From contig NZ_CP040518.1 of NCBI RefSeq assembly GCF_005848555.1, forward strand, positions 2,743,501 to 2,807,500: DNA of 64,000 nucleotides, written 5' to 3'. The notes under the pieces are model-generated. The model was given only the letters and a program-made list of their open reading frames with translations. It made no database searches and was not told where the DNA came from. This document shows positions 26,871 through 35,555 of this stretch, one piece after another. How positions within the stretch are numbered: the stretch's first letter is position 1; every line of letters begins with the position of its first letter. This stretch comes from Blautia sp. SC05B48. GTDB taxonomy: Bacteria; Bacillota; Clostridia; Lachnospirales; Lachnospiraceae. The position numbers and the translations under genes are program-made.

Positions 26871-28607
26871 ATGGAGCAGGTTCATCTGCTGATCAAAAAC
26901 GCAAAGGTATTTAATTCCTATCTTAAGAAATTCATATCTGCCAATGTTGCGGTGAAAGATGGAAAATTTTATTACATAGACAGAAAACAGGATACGGATC
27001 TTCAGACTGACAATGTGATTGATGCAAAGGGATCATACATGATTCCAGGACTGACAGATATTCACATGCATATTGAGAGTTCTATGGCCACACCGGCTTT
27101 TTTTGGAAAATGTGCAGGAGAAAATGGTGTGACGACGGTGGTTTCAGAGCCTCACGAAATGGCCAATGTCAAAGGGATCCGAGGGATTCTGGAAATGATC
27201 TCTGCGGCAAAGAATGCACCTATCGATATTTTTTACGGGATTCCAAGCAGCGTTCCGTCAACCAGTGAAAAGCTGGAAACAACAGGCGGGATCATTGACT
27301 GCAGTGCAATGAAGCATCTGCTGGAAGAAAAAGATGTGGTATGTGTAGGCGAAATCATGAATTACCGGCAGATCATCCGGGAAAATGATTTGGAGATCAG
27401 CCGGTTTCTGGAATATCTGAAAAAAGACCATCCGGGATATGTGATCGAGGGACACTGTCCGTCATTACTGGATCTGGATCTTGCAAAGTTTCTTTATCTG
27501 GGTATTAATGGTGATCATACAGAACATACTCTTGAGGAAGTAAAGCAGCGGATCGAAAACGGAATGTTTTTTGAGATCCAGGATAAAATGCTGAAACCGG
27601 AAATCCTGGAATATATCTGTCAGAACCAGCTCTACGAGTATTGTTCCTTTGTAACAGATGATACTATGGCAGATGTTTTGTATGAGCAGGGACCGCTGAA
27701 TGCAGTGGTACAGAAAGCGATCGATATGGGATTTCCGATGGAACAGGCAATCTACTGTGCCACATATACACCATGTCAGCGGATGCATTTTTATGACAGA
27801 GGAGCTATCGCACCGGGAAAACTTGCGGACTTTATGCTGCTTAAAGATCCGTCCGTTCTTAAACCGGAAGCTGTATTCAAAAATGGTGTTCCGATTTATG
27901 CAAAGGATGAACCGCAGTTGCCGCTGTCTGCTTCCACATATGAATTTCCGGCAGATTTTTACCGGAGTGTACAGCTTCCGGAGATTTTTCTGAAGGATTT
28001 TCAGGTGAATGCTCCTTTTCAGGAAGGATATGCAACGGTTCGTGTGATAGAGATCAATCCGGATCGTACCCATACTACTGAAAAACTGGTGGAAATGCCG
28101 GTGAAAGCTGGAAAGATCTGCTGGGAAAACAGCGGATGTCTTCTGGCTATGGTGGTGGAACGTCATGGGAAGAACGGAAATATCGGCTATGGATTTCTTA
28201 CAGGCTCCTGCTTGAAAAAGGGAACTGTGGCAACAACATATTTTCATGATCATCATAATCTCTTTGTGGCAGGAAGCTCTCCGGATGATATGTTATTTGC
28301 TGTAAATAGGATCCGGGAACTGCAGGGGGGATTTCTGACAGTAAAAGATGGAAGGATCCTTTCTGAACTTGCACTTCCGGTATGTGGGCTTTTATCCGAA
28401 AAATCAATCAGGGAGAATGGCCTTGCATTGAAGGCGGTAAGAAAAAGCCTTACAGATCTGGGATATGTGCATAATAATCCGATCATGTCAGTGGCAACAC
28501 TTGGATTACCGGTAAGCCCGGCACTGAAGCTGACTGATAAGGGACTGGTGGATGTAAAAAAAGGAGAAATTGTTCCGCTGATCGTAAACACAAAGAAAAA
28601 TAAATAA
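26871..28607 (+). CDS. ade: Adenine deaminase
   Basis: 578-residue amidohydrolase converting adenine to hypoxanthine and ammonia. The metal-binding motif MIPGLTDIHMHIESSM lies near residue 58, with VSEPHEMANVKG after it; IEGHCPSL and GDHTEHTLEE follow, and the C-terminal domain has YFHDHHNLFVAGSS, all typical of the Ade family. With the upstream permease it forms an adenine uptake and salvage/nitrogen-use unit. Spacing of 15 bases indicates cotranscription. Confidence 0.94.
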   Translation: MEQVHLLIKNAKVFNSYLKKFISANVAVKDGKFYYIDRKQDTDLQTDNVIDAKGSYMIPGLTDIHMHIESSMATPAFFGKCAGENGVTTVVSEPHEMANVKGIRGILEMISAAKNAPIDIFYGIPSSVPSTSEKLETTGGIIDCSAMKHLLEEKDVVCVGEIMNYRQIIRENDLEISRFLEYLKKDHPGYVIEGHCPSLLDLDLAKFLYLGINGDHTEHTLEEVKQRIENGMFFEIQDKMLKPEILEYICQNQLYEYCSFVTDDTMADVLYEQGPLNAVVQKAIDMGFPMEQAIYCATYTPCQRMHFYDRGAIAPGKLADFMLLKDPSVLKPEAVFKNGVPIYAKDEPQLPLSASTYEFPADFYRSVQLPEIFLKDFQVNAPFQEGYATVRVIEINPDRTHTTEKLVEMPVKAGKICWENSGCLLAMVVERHGKNGNIGYGFLTGSCLKKGTVATTYFHDHHNLFVAGSSPDDMLFAVNRIRELQGGFLTVKDGRILSELALPVCGLLSEKSIRENGLALKAVRKSLTDLGYVHNNPIMSVATLGLPVSPALKLTDKGLVDVKKGEIVPLIVNTKKNK

Positions 28608-28689
28608 CGTTGTTCTTATTGCAGCAATATAAGCCGGACGTGAGTTGCGGAAGGCGGCATAATAAGGCATAATAATCAGATATCGTTGT

Positions 28690-28737
28690 AAAAAATCTGC
28701 ATTTTTCAATCTTATGATTGGAATCTGCAGATTTTTT
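28690..28737 (+). terminator. Terminator after ade
   Basis: AAAAAATCTGCA (28690-28701) pairs with TGCAGATTTTTT (28726-28737), with inner CAATC/GATTG; T-run included in the stem. Confidence 0.85.
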
Positions 28738-28810
28738 GTTATAGAGAAAAAACAAAAATCATGGTAAAATAAAAATGCAGGACAAAAAAGGTTAGATCAG
28801 GAGAAAACGT

Positions 28811-30277
28811 ATGAAAAAGAATCACTTTGAATTAAAAAATTATGTTATGGCAACCGGCGTTTTTATCTTGGCGGTTATAGCAGGGATTCTTATTTTTTTC
28901 GAGTGTGTGCAGAGGGCTGTACAGGTGAATTCTCAGAATACATTGAAGATAAATGTGCAGAGACAAAGTGAACATTTGCGGACGATACTGGATATTAATT
29001 ATCAATATCTGAATGAGATTGCCTCTGCAATGGGAAGATCAGAAGAACTTTTTTCAGAAGAAAATAAAGAACGACTGATATCTATTTATGAAAAGACAGA
29101 CCTGGAGAGGGCTGCTCTTATTGATAAGAATGGAGATGCATACTACGACAATGGAGTAACCAAGAATGTTTCTCATCGCAGATATTTTCAGGAGGCTATC
29201 AGTGGAGAGCAGACCATCAGCGATCCCCTGGAAAGCAGTGTGGACCATAAGGTGCGGGTGGTTTTAGGTGTGCCGGTATACAAAGACCATAAAGTGATCG
29301 GTGTGTTGGGCGGATCCTGTAATGTTACAGCGCTGAGCCATATGCTTTTTAATGATCTTTTTGATGGAGCGGGAAACAGTCTTCTGGCTACAAGTGATGG
29401 AGAGATCATTGCCTTTGACAGTGGTTCGGCGTCTGGTACGGAGATCACATATGGAATCAATCTTTTTAAATATTACGGAGAAAAAAATCTTAAAGGAAAG
29501 CATGCTCTTCAGGATGTTCAGGAAGATTTTAAAGTTGGCGAAAGTGGTCTGGTGAAGCTTAGCCTCAAAGAGAGAAAAGAAGCAGACCGGTATCTGGCAT
29601 ATATGCCTCTTGGATACAACGACTGGATGATCTGTTATGCAATTCCTGTAAAAAGTGCACAGCAGGCTTATGAATTCATTTCTGGTTATGAAATCCTATT
29701 TATGGGAAGCTTCTGTATTCTGGTGCTGCTCCTGCTCCTGTATATTGTTGTAAGAAATAATCAGGAGAAAGCGGAATTGGTACGTTCTGCCCAGAAGGAT
29801 GCGCTTACAGGCGTTTATAACAGAGAGAATACGCAGAAGGTGATCGATGCTATTCTGAGAGAAAAAGCTCCGGAAGGCTTTCATGGCTTTTTGATCCTGG
29901 ATATGGATCATTTTAAAGAAGTGAATGATGTTTACGGACATGTCATGGGAGATAATGTATTAAAGATGCTGGGAGGTTTTCTTAAAGAGCAGTTCCGGGA
30001 ACAGGATGTGATCGGGCGTATCGGCGGGGATGAGTTTGTGATCCTGCTCTGTAATATCGGTTCCCGGAAAAATATGGAGAGCAGAATAAAAAAACTTCAT
30101 GAAAAGCTCAGGGAGATCCGTATGGAAGGCATGGGAGAGCATACATTTACTTTTAGTGCAGGAATTGCTTTTGCACCACAGGATGGAGATACCTTTATGG
30201 AACTGTATCAAAAAGCAGATTTTGCCCTTTATCAGGTAAAACGCTCCGGAAGGGATGGCTACCGGATCTATAAATAA
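28811..30277 (+). CDS. Membrane diguanylate cyclase with extracellular sensor
   Basis: 488 residues: N-terminal membrane helix (about 14-32), an extracellular PAS/Cache-like sensor (around AALIDKNGDAYYDNG and YFQEAISGE), a second helix (near 295-315), and a C-terminal GGDEF domain. The active-site motif GGDEF is intact at 405-409, preceded by the inhibitory-site RxxD (REQD, 396-399), so it should make cyclic di-GMP with product inhibition. Later GGDEF motif FTFSAGIAFAPQDGD is present. The ligand is unknown. Single gene with its own terminator. Confidence 0.9.
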   Translation: MKKNHFELKNYVMATGVFILAVIAGILIFFECVQRAVQVNSQNTLKINVQRQSEHLRTILDINYQYLNEIASAMGRSEELFSEENKERLISIYEKTDLERAALIDKNGDAYYDNGVTKNVSHRRYFQEAISGEQTISDPLESSVDHKVRVVLGVPVYKDHKVIGVLGGSCNVTALSHMLFNDLFDGAGNSLLATSDGEIIAFDSGSASGTEITYGINLFKYYGEKNLKGKHALQDVQEDFKVGESGLVKLSLKERKEADRYLAYMPLGYNDWMICYAIPVKSAQQAYEFISGYEILFMGSFCILVLLLLLYIVVRNNQEKAELVRSAQKDALTGVYNRENTQKVIDAILREKAPEGFHGFLILDMDHFKEVNDVYGHVMGDNVLKMLGGFLKEQFREQDVIGRIGGDEFVILLCNIGSRKNMESRIKKLHEKLREIRMEGMGEHTFTFSAGIAFAPQDGDTFMELYQKADFALYQVKRSGRDGYRIYK

Positions 30278-30281
30278 CAAT

Positions 30282-30337
30282 AAAAAAGACAGAAGATATC
30301 CTGAAGAGAAAAAAGGAAATCTTCTGTCATTTTTTTG
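30282..30337. terminator. Bidirectional terminator between GGDEF and MATE genes
   Basis: AAAAAAGACAGAAGAT (30282-30297) pairs with ATCTTCTGTC (30319-30328) plus the following T-run to 30337. A-rich left and T-rich right sides let it serve both convergent genes. Confidence 0.85.
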
Positions 30338-30367
30338 TATAAATTGGAATGGGAAGCTTTGATATCC

Positions 30368-31753
30368 TTATGCTTCCGGAATTTTTTGGATGATCGTTCT
30401 GTTTATGACAACCAGGAAAGCTACGGACACGATCAGAGAAATGATCTCCGCAATGGGGAAAGACCACCATACTGCGTGAAGTCCGCCGATGGAAGCAAGG
30501 ATATAAGCAGCAGGTACCAGGACAAACAGCTGACGCATGATAGATACGATCATACTGAATACAGCTTTTCCGAGTGCCTGGAATACAGTTCCCGCAATGA
30601 TACAGAACCATGCGATCAGATAGTGGATTCCTATGATACGAAGTGCAGGGATTCCGATGGTAAGCATATCTTCGGAAGCACTGAACAGCCCCAGCAGTGT
30701 TTTCGGAATAAATTCAAAGGCAAGAAAACCAATGAATGTAAAACAGAATGCGATGAACATGCTGACTTTGACAGTTTTAAGCATACGCTTTCTGTGGCGT
30801 GCACCATAATTATAGGCAATGATCGGTGTAATGCCGTTGTTAAGTCCAAATACAGGCATGAAGAAAAAACTCTGTAATTTGAAGTAAACACCAAATACTG
30901 CAGTTGCAGTGACTGTGAACTGTACCAGGATCAGATTCATGCAGTAGGTCATGATAGAACTGATGGACTGCATGATGATCGATGGAATACCTACTGCATA
31001 AATATGGCCGATGATCTTAAGGTCAGGACGGAAGCCCCTGAAGCTGAGCCGGACTTCATGATTAAATTTATGGTTGCAGATTCCGGCAACGATGCAGGCT
31101 ACACACTGTCCGATCACAGTAGCTACAGCAGCTCCGGTAACACCCATTTTCGGAGCACCGAACAGACCAAAGATCAGGATCGGGTCAAGGATGATGTTGG
31201 TGATGGCACCGCACAGCTGAGAAGTCATGCTGAATATGGTTTTTCCTGTGGATGTGAGCAGACGTTCAAAGAAAAACTGTCCAAGCAGACCAAAGGAGAA
31301 TATCATAACTGTGCTCAGATATTCAATCCCAAATTTAAGGATCTCAGGGTCTGCGTTATGTACCTGGCTGGCATAAAATGGTTTTACTACTGTAAATCCA
31401 AGGATCAGGAAAACCAGATAGCTTAAGCCATACAGGAAAGCAGCATTGCTGGCTGTCCGATCAGCTTTTTCAAAATTCTTTTCTCCAAGGGATTTGGAAA
31501 GCAGTGCGTTCATACCCACACCGGTACCTGCACCTACTGCGATCAGAAGTGTCTGCAGTGGAAAAGCCATGGAAACTGCCGTCAGAGCATTTTCGGAAAG
31601 CATGGCAACGAAAACACTGTCTACAATATTGTACAATGCCTGCACCAGCATGGAGATCATCATTGGCAGAGACATGTTTAGTACAAGCCTTCCTACGGGC
31701 ATGGTCCCCATTTTGTTTTCTGCTATGGGAGCAGATGTACTTTTTTGATTCAT
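30368..31753 (-). CDS. MATE-family efflux protein
   Basis: 461-residue MATE transporter with about 12 membrane segments. The N-terminal half has PVGRLVLNMSLPMMISMLVQ-type helix one (seen as LVLNMSLPMMISML), the VDSVFVAML segment and GVGMNALLSKSLG; the second half repeats the pattern with IIMQSISSIMTYCMNLIL. It is a cation-coupled exporter of unknown substrate. It is upstream of nothing on its strand and convergent with the diguanylate cyclase. GGAGGAAATATG-type ribosome site precedes the start. Confidence 0.9.
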   Translation of the reverse strand: MNQKSTSAPIAENKMGTMPVGRLVLNMSLPMMISMLVQALYNIVDSVFVAMLSENALTAVSMAFPLQTLLIAVGAGTGVGMNALLSKSLGEKNFEKADRTASNAAFLYGLSYLVFLILGFTVVKPFYASQVHNADPEILKFGIEYLSTVMIFSFGLLGQFFFERLLTSTGKTIFSMTSQLCGAITNIILDPILIFGLFGAPKMGVTGAAVATVIGQCVACIVAGICNHKFNHEVRLSFRGFRPDLKIIGHIYAVGIPSIIMQSISSIMTYCMNLILVQFTVTATAVFGVYFKLQSFFFMPVFGLNNGITPIIAYNYGARHRKRMLKTVKVSMFIAFCFTFIGFLAFEFIPKTLLGLFSASEDMLTIGIPALRIIGIHYLIAWFCIIAGTVFQALGKAVFSMIVSIMRQLFVLVPAAYILASIGGLHAVWWSFPIAEIISLIVSVAFLVVINRTIIQKIPEA

Positions 31754-31892
31754 ATTTCCTCCATTTTGTATTTTGTAGTTTTTGACCTAATTATATATAT
31801 TAGCATGAAAATATAAGGGATTCAAGAAAAGAATATCCTTCTGACATTATTATAAATGGTCCATACTATAAGTATTTAAACGATTTTGATAG

Positions 31893-31921
31893 TTGACATG
31901 AATTTTCAGATATGCTATGCT
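31893..31921 (+). promoter_or_regulatory. Promoter of the polyamine operon
   Basis: Perfect TTGACA (31893-31898), 17-base spacer, TATGCT (31916-31921). Transcription should begin near 31928, about 400 bases before the first gene. Confidence 0.75.
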
Positions 31922-31930
31922 TATGTAGAT

Positions 31931-32226
31931 TTTGAAGGACAAGAAAGAGTCTTTTCAAAGCAATTATTTTGGACCACTCCATTTTGGGGTCAAGGCCATA
32001 CGGACAGCCGGGTCCACTGCCGCTGATGGTAACTTTGGTTGCCTTATTGATTGAGTTAGAAGCTCAAATTTTATAAGTTGGTTCCTTTGATAACCGTCAT
32101 GCGCATGTTGCGCAGACTTGTGAAACGGTCAATAAGAGTAGTAAAAGTATGATTGCTATATAGACTCTGACATATATCATCCGGATTCTGATCTCATGTA
32201 AATATGGGGATTCTCATATTTATATG
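31931..32226 (+). ncRNA. Long structured leader RNA of the polyamine operon
   Basis: No gene lies here, but many helices can be drawn in order: TTTGAAGGAC (31931-31940)/GTCTTTTCAAA (31949-31959); TTGGACC/GGTCAA (31969-31993); CCAT/ATGG (31996-32029) enclosing GGAC/GTCC; GGTAAC/GTTGCC (32028-32043); TTGAGTT/AGCTCAA (32051-32067); ACCGT/ACGGT (32093-32129) enclosing TGCGCA/TGCGCA; AGAGT/ACTCT (32135-32168); and a 12-bp stem 32195-32206/32215-32226. A terminator follows. I cannot match it to a known riboswitch; T-box, lysine, SAM and magnesium signatures are missing. Confidence 0.6.
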
Positions 32227-32256
32227 CGATGAAAATAAAATCAGGAAGAATGATCT

Positions 32257-32293
32257 AAGCAGGTTTACGGTTTTGTATCGGCCTGCTTTTTTT
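32257..32293 (+). terminator. Terminator between leader and speA (attenuator candidate)
   Basis: AAGCAGG (32257-32263) pairs with CCTGCTT (32282-32288), followed by T to 32293. It sits between a strong promoter plus folded leader and the first gene, which suggests conditional termination. Confidence 0.78.
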
Positions 32294-32325
32294 GTGCGGA
32301 TAAAGGAACTGGAAATGGAGAAGCA

Positions 32326-33792
32326 ATGAACAGAAGTCGTTTTAAACTGGACCAGAATCATGCTCCAATTCATGAAGCTCTGGAAAAATTCCTGCGTATG
32401 AGAGTAGTACCTTTCGATGTGCCGGGACATAAAAGAGGAAGAGGAAATCCGGAGCTTACTGAATTTCTGGGACAAAAATGTGTAGGTGTGGATGTAAACA
32501 GCATGAAGCCGCTTGATAATCTCTGTCATCCCGTATCTGTGATCCGGGAGGCGGAAGAGCTGGCAGCAGATGCCTTTGGAGCAGCGCATGCATTTCTTAT
32601 GGTTGGAGGAACTACAAGCTCAGTGCAGACTATGGTGCTAACTGCCTGTAAGAGGGGAGATGAGATCATTCTTCCCCGAAATGTCCACAGAAGTGTGCTG
32701 AATGCGCTGGTTCTGTGCGGAGCAATCCCGGTCTATGTGAATCCGGAGGTGGATCAGAGACTTGGGATTTCTCTTGGAATGCGACGTGAACAGGTGGCAA
32801 AGGCAATTAAGGAGCACCCAAATGCGGTGGCTGTGCTGGTGAACAATCCCACCTATTATGGAATCTGCAGTGATCTTCGCGCAATTGTACGCATGGCTCA
32901 TGAAGCAGGAATGCTGTGTCTGGCAGATGAGGCACATGGAACCCATTTTTATTTTGGCGGAGGTCTGCCGGTTTCGGCAATGGCAGCCGGTGCAGATATG
33001 GCGTCTGTATCCATGCATAAAAGTGGCGGAAGCCTGACCCAGTCCAGCCTTCTTCTTACAGGACCAGGTGTTCATGCCGGTTATGTCCGTCAGATCATCA
33101 ATCTGACTCAGACTACTTCAGGCAGCTATCTTCTGATGTCAAGTCTTGACATTTCGCGCCGGAATCTTGCACAGCGAGGACGCCAGATTTTTCATCAGGT
33201 AGCAGATATGGCAGAGTATGCAAGGGAAGAGATCAATGCTATTGGCGGCTATTATGCATTTGGAAAAGAGCTGGTGAATGGAGATTCGGTTTTTGATTTT
33301 GACATTACGAAATTAAGTGTACATACCCTGGATATCGGACTTGCAGGAATCGAGGTTTACGATATACTGAGAGATGAATATGATATTCAAATCGAATTTG
33401 GTGATATTGGAAATATTTTGGCTTATCTGTCGATCGGAGATCGTGCCCAGGAAATAGAGCGGCTGGTAAGTGCTCTTGCGGAGATCCGCAGGCGATTCCA
33501 GAAGGATAAATCAGGATTGCTGGATCAGGAATATATCGATCCTCAGGTAGTGACAAGTCCTCAGGAAGCTTTTTATGCAGAAAAATGCAGCCTTCCTCTC
33601 AGAGAAACCGAAGGCAAAGTATGCAGCGAGTTTGTAATGTGTTATCCTCCGGGAATCCCGATTTTGGCTCCGGGGGAACGAATCACTCCGGAAATCCTGG
33701 ATTATATTGAATATGCCAAGGCAAAAGGATGCAATATGACAGGCCCTGAAGATCCGGATATATTGCGTTTAAACGTACTGGCAGGGAGGTAA
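32326..33792 (+). CDS. speA: Arginine (Orn/Lys/Arg) decarboxylase
   Basis: 488-residue PLP enzyme of the Bacillus-type SpeA group with an aspartate-aminotransferase fold. The cofactor lysine is K232 in SMHKSGGSLTQSS; LVNNPTYYGI and DEAHGTHFYF are upstream PLP-contact motifs, and VPFDVPGHKRGRG is the conserved N-terminal substrate segment. Next to agmatinase and spermidine synthase, arginine is the likely substrate, giving agmatine; lysine or ornithine is not excluded. It is the first gene of a five-gene operon with very short spacings, behind a leader RNA and terminator. Confidence 0.9.
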   Translation: MNRSRFKLDQNHAPIHEALEKFLRMRVVPFDVPGHKRGRGNPELTEFLGQKCVGVDVNSMKPLDNLCHPVSVIREAEELAADAFGAAHAFLMVGGTTSSVQTMVLTACKRGDEIILPRNVHRSVLNALVLCGAIPVYVNPEVDQRLGISLGMRREQVAKAIKEHPNAVAVLVNNPTYYGICSDLRAIVRMAHEAGMLCLADEAHGTHFYFGGGLPVSAMAAGADMASVSMHKSGGSLTQSSLLLTGPGVHAGYVRQIINLTQTTSGSYLLMSSLDISRRNLAQRGRQIFHQVADMAEYAREEINAIGGYYAFGKELVNGDSVFDFDITKLSVHTLDIGLAGIEVYDILRDEYDIQIEFGDIGNILAYLSIGDRAQEIERLVSALAEIRRRFQKDKSGLLDQEYIDPQVVTSPQEAFYAEKCSLPLRETEGKVCSEFVMCYPPGIPILAPGERITPEILDYIEYAKAKGCNMTGPEDPDILRLNVLAGR

Positions 33793-33797
33793 AGAAA

Positions 33798-34652
33798 ATG
33801 GAAATGTGGTTTTCGGAATTTCATACACCGGATGTGAAGCATAGTATCCGGGTAAACCGTCAGCTTTATTCAAAGCAGAGTGACTATCAGAGAATTGATA
33901 TTTTTGAGACACCGGAATTTGGCAGGGTGCTCACACTGGACGGTAATGTAATGCTCACAGAGCGTGACGAATTTATTTATGACGAAATGATCACTCATGT
34001 ACCTATGGCTATTCACAAAGAAGCCAAAGATATTCTTGTGATCGGAGCAGGAGACGGCGGAGTTGTACGTGAACTGACCAGGTATGACCGTGTCAGCCAT
34101 ATTGATCTGGTAGAGATGGATCCTATGGTAGTAGAAGCCTGTCGCGCATATCTTCCGGGAAATGCCTGCAGGCTGGATGACAGGAGAGTGCACCTTCATT
34201 ATGAAAATGCGTTGAAATATATACGCCGCTGCGAAAATAAATATGATCTTATTATTGTAGATTCCTCGGATCCCTTTGGCCCATCGGAGGGATTATTTAC
34301 CCGTGAATTTTACGGAAACTGCTATAATGCGCTGAAGGCGGATGGAATCATGGTTAATCAGCAGGGAAGTCCTTTTTATTCCGAGGATGCGCATGCCATG
34401 CAGCGCAGTCACAAAAGAATTGCCAGTACTTTCCAGATCAGCCGTGTTTACCAGGCTCATATTCCTACCTTTGCTGCCGGCTACTGGCTGTTTGGCTTTG
34501 CAAGTAAAAAATATCATCCTGTGGATGACCTGGATTCGAAGGCATGGAATTCACTGAATCTTCGCACCCGTTACTATACTACAAGGCTTCACAAAGGTGC
34601 ATTTTATCTTCCGGCTTTTCTGGAGGAAATGCTTCAGGAGGTGGAGGACTGA
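33798..34652 (+). CDS. speE: Spermidine synthase (aminopropyltransferase)
   Basis: 284 residues. Transfers an aminopropyl group from decarboxylated SAM to putrescine. The SAM-fold glycine motif VIGAGDGGVVRELTR is near residue 81; the catalytic DSSDPFGPSEGLF loop lies near residue 155, and the N-terminal beta domain has QRIDIFETPEFGRVLTLDG (the gate-keeping segment with DGNVMLTERDE). It follows speA by 5 bases. No SAM decarboxylase (speD) is in the window, so the donor must come from a gene elsewhere, or the enzyme has a different partner here. Confidence 0.92.
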   Translation: MEMWFSEFHTPDVKHSIRVNRQLYSKQSDYQRIDIFETPEFGRVLTLDGNVMLTERDEFIYDEMITHVPMAIHKEAKDILVIGAGDGGVVRELTRYDRVSHIDLVEMDPMVVEACRAYLPGNACRLDDRRVHLHYENALKYIRRCENKYDLIIVDSSDPFGPSEGLFTREFYGNCYNALKADGIMVNQQGSPFYSEDAHAMQRSHKRIASTFQISRVYQAHIPTFAAGYWLFGFASKKYHPVDDLDSKAWNSLNLRTRYYTTRLHKGAFYLPAFLEEMLQEVED

Positions 34653-34655
34653 TTT

Positions 34656-35513
34656 ATGATCTTACCAAATATTGAAAATTTTATCGGTTGTGACAGCAGC
34701 TTTGAGGAAGCAGAAATTGTTCTTTACGGAGCTCCCTTTGATTCGACCACAAGCTTTCGTCCGGGAGCCAGGTTCGGTCCTTCTGCCATTCGTCATGAAA
34801 GCTTTGGACTGGAAACCTACAGCCCTTATCAGGATCGTGACCTTATGGATATCCGGGTATTTGACAGTGGAGATCTGGAACTTTGCTTCGGTAGCAGTGA
34901 AAAGGCGCTTGCTGATATACAGGATCGTGCAGAGGAAATCCTGAAAGAGGGAAAAATGCCGTTGCTTCTGGGGGGAGAGCATCTGGTGACACTGGCTGCT
35001 GTGAGAGCTGTCGCCGGGAGATATCCGGGACTTCATATTATTCATTTTGATGCGCACGCAGATTTAAGAGACGATTATCTTGGTGCCCATTTAAGTCATG
35101 CGTGTGTTATCCGCAGATGCTATGATATTCTGGGAGATGGGCGGATACATCAGTTTTGTATCCGAAGCGGGGAAAGAGAAGAATTCCGGTTTGCAAAAGA
35201 GCATACAGATTTTCATCCCTTTACCTTTGAAGGCCTGGAAGAAACCGTACAGGAATTGGCCAGGAAGCAGGTTCCGGTATATTTTACCATTGATCTGGAC
35301 TGTCTGGATCCATCTGTATTTCCGGGAACCGGTACACCGGAGGCAGGAGGCGTAAGCTTCCTTGAATTGCTCGCTGCTATCCGGAAGGTATCAGAATTAA
35401 ATATTGTGGGAGCAGATGTTAATGAGCTGGCACCTATGCTGGATCCAAGCGGTGTTTCCACAGCTACAGCATGTAAGGTGGTCAGGGAACTGCTGCTGGC
35501 GGTGGCAAAATAA
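34656..35513 (+). CDS. speB: Agmatinase
   Basis: 285-residue ureohydrolase splitting agmatine into putrescine and urea. Binuclear manganese ligands are visible: GGEHLVTL, HFDAHADLRDDY, and TIDLDCLDPSVFPGTGTPEAG (given here in two parts, TIDLDCLDPS and GTGTPEAGG). It lies 3 bases after speE and supplies putrescine from SpeA's agmatine. The combination identifies the arginine-agmatine-putrescine route. Confidence 0.94.
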   Translation: MILPNIENFIGCDSSFEEAEIVLYGAPFDSTTSFRPGARFGPSAIRHESFGLETYSPYQDRDLMDIRVFDSGDLELCFGSSEKALADIQDRAEEILKEGKMPLLLGGEHLVTLAAVRAVAGRYPGLHIIHFDAHADLRDDYLGAHLSHACVIRRCYDILGDGRIHQFCIRSGEREEFRFAKEHTDFHPFTFEGLEETVQELARKQVPVYFTIDLDCLDPSVFPGTGTPEAGGVSFLELLAAIRKVSELNIVGADVNELAPMLDPSGVSTATACKVVRELLLAVAK

Positions 35514-35555
35514 AAACAGTTACGAAAATTGAGTATAAAAAAGGAGACAAAAAAC

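Noticed and set aside
27465-28256. 263-residue minus-strand open frame opposite ade
   Set aside because: Shadow of adenine deaminase; low-complexity, histidine/cysteine-rich and no ribosome site.
31928-32325. T-box or common metabolite riboswitch in the polyamine leader
   Set aside because: The T-box antiterminator core (GGGTGG...CCGCG) and the hallmark motifs of lysine, SAM, magnesium and glycine switches are not present, so only an unassigned leader is claimed.
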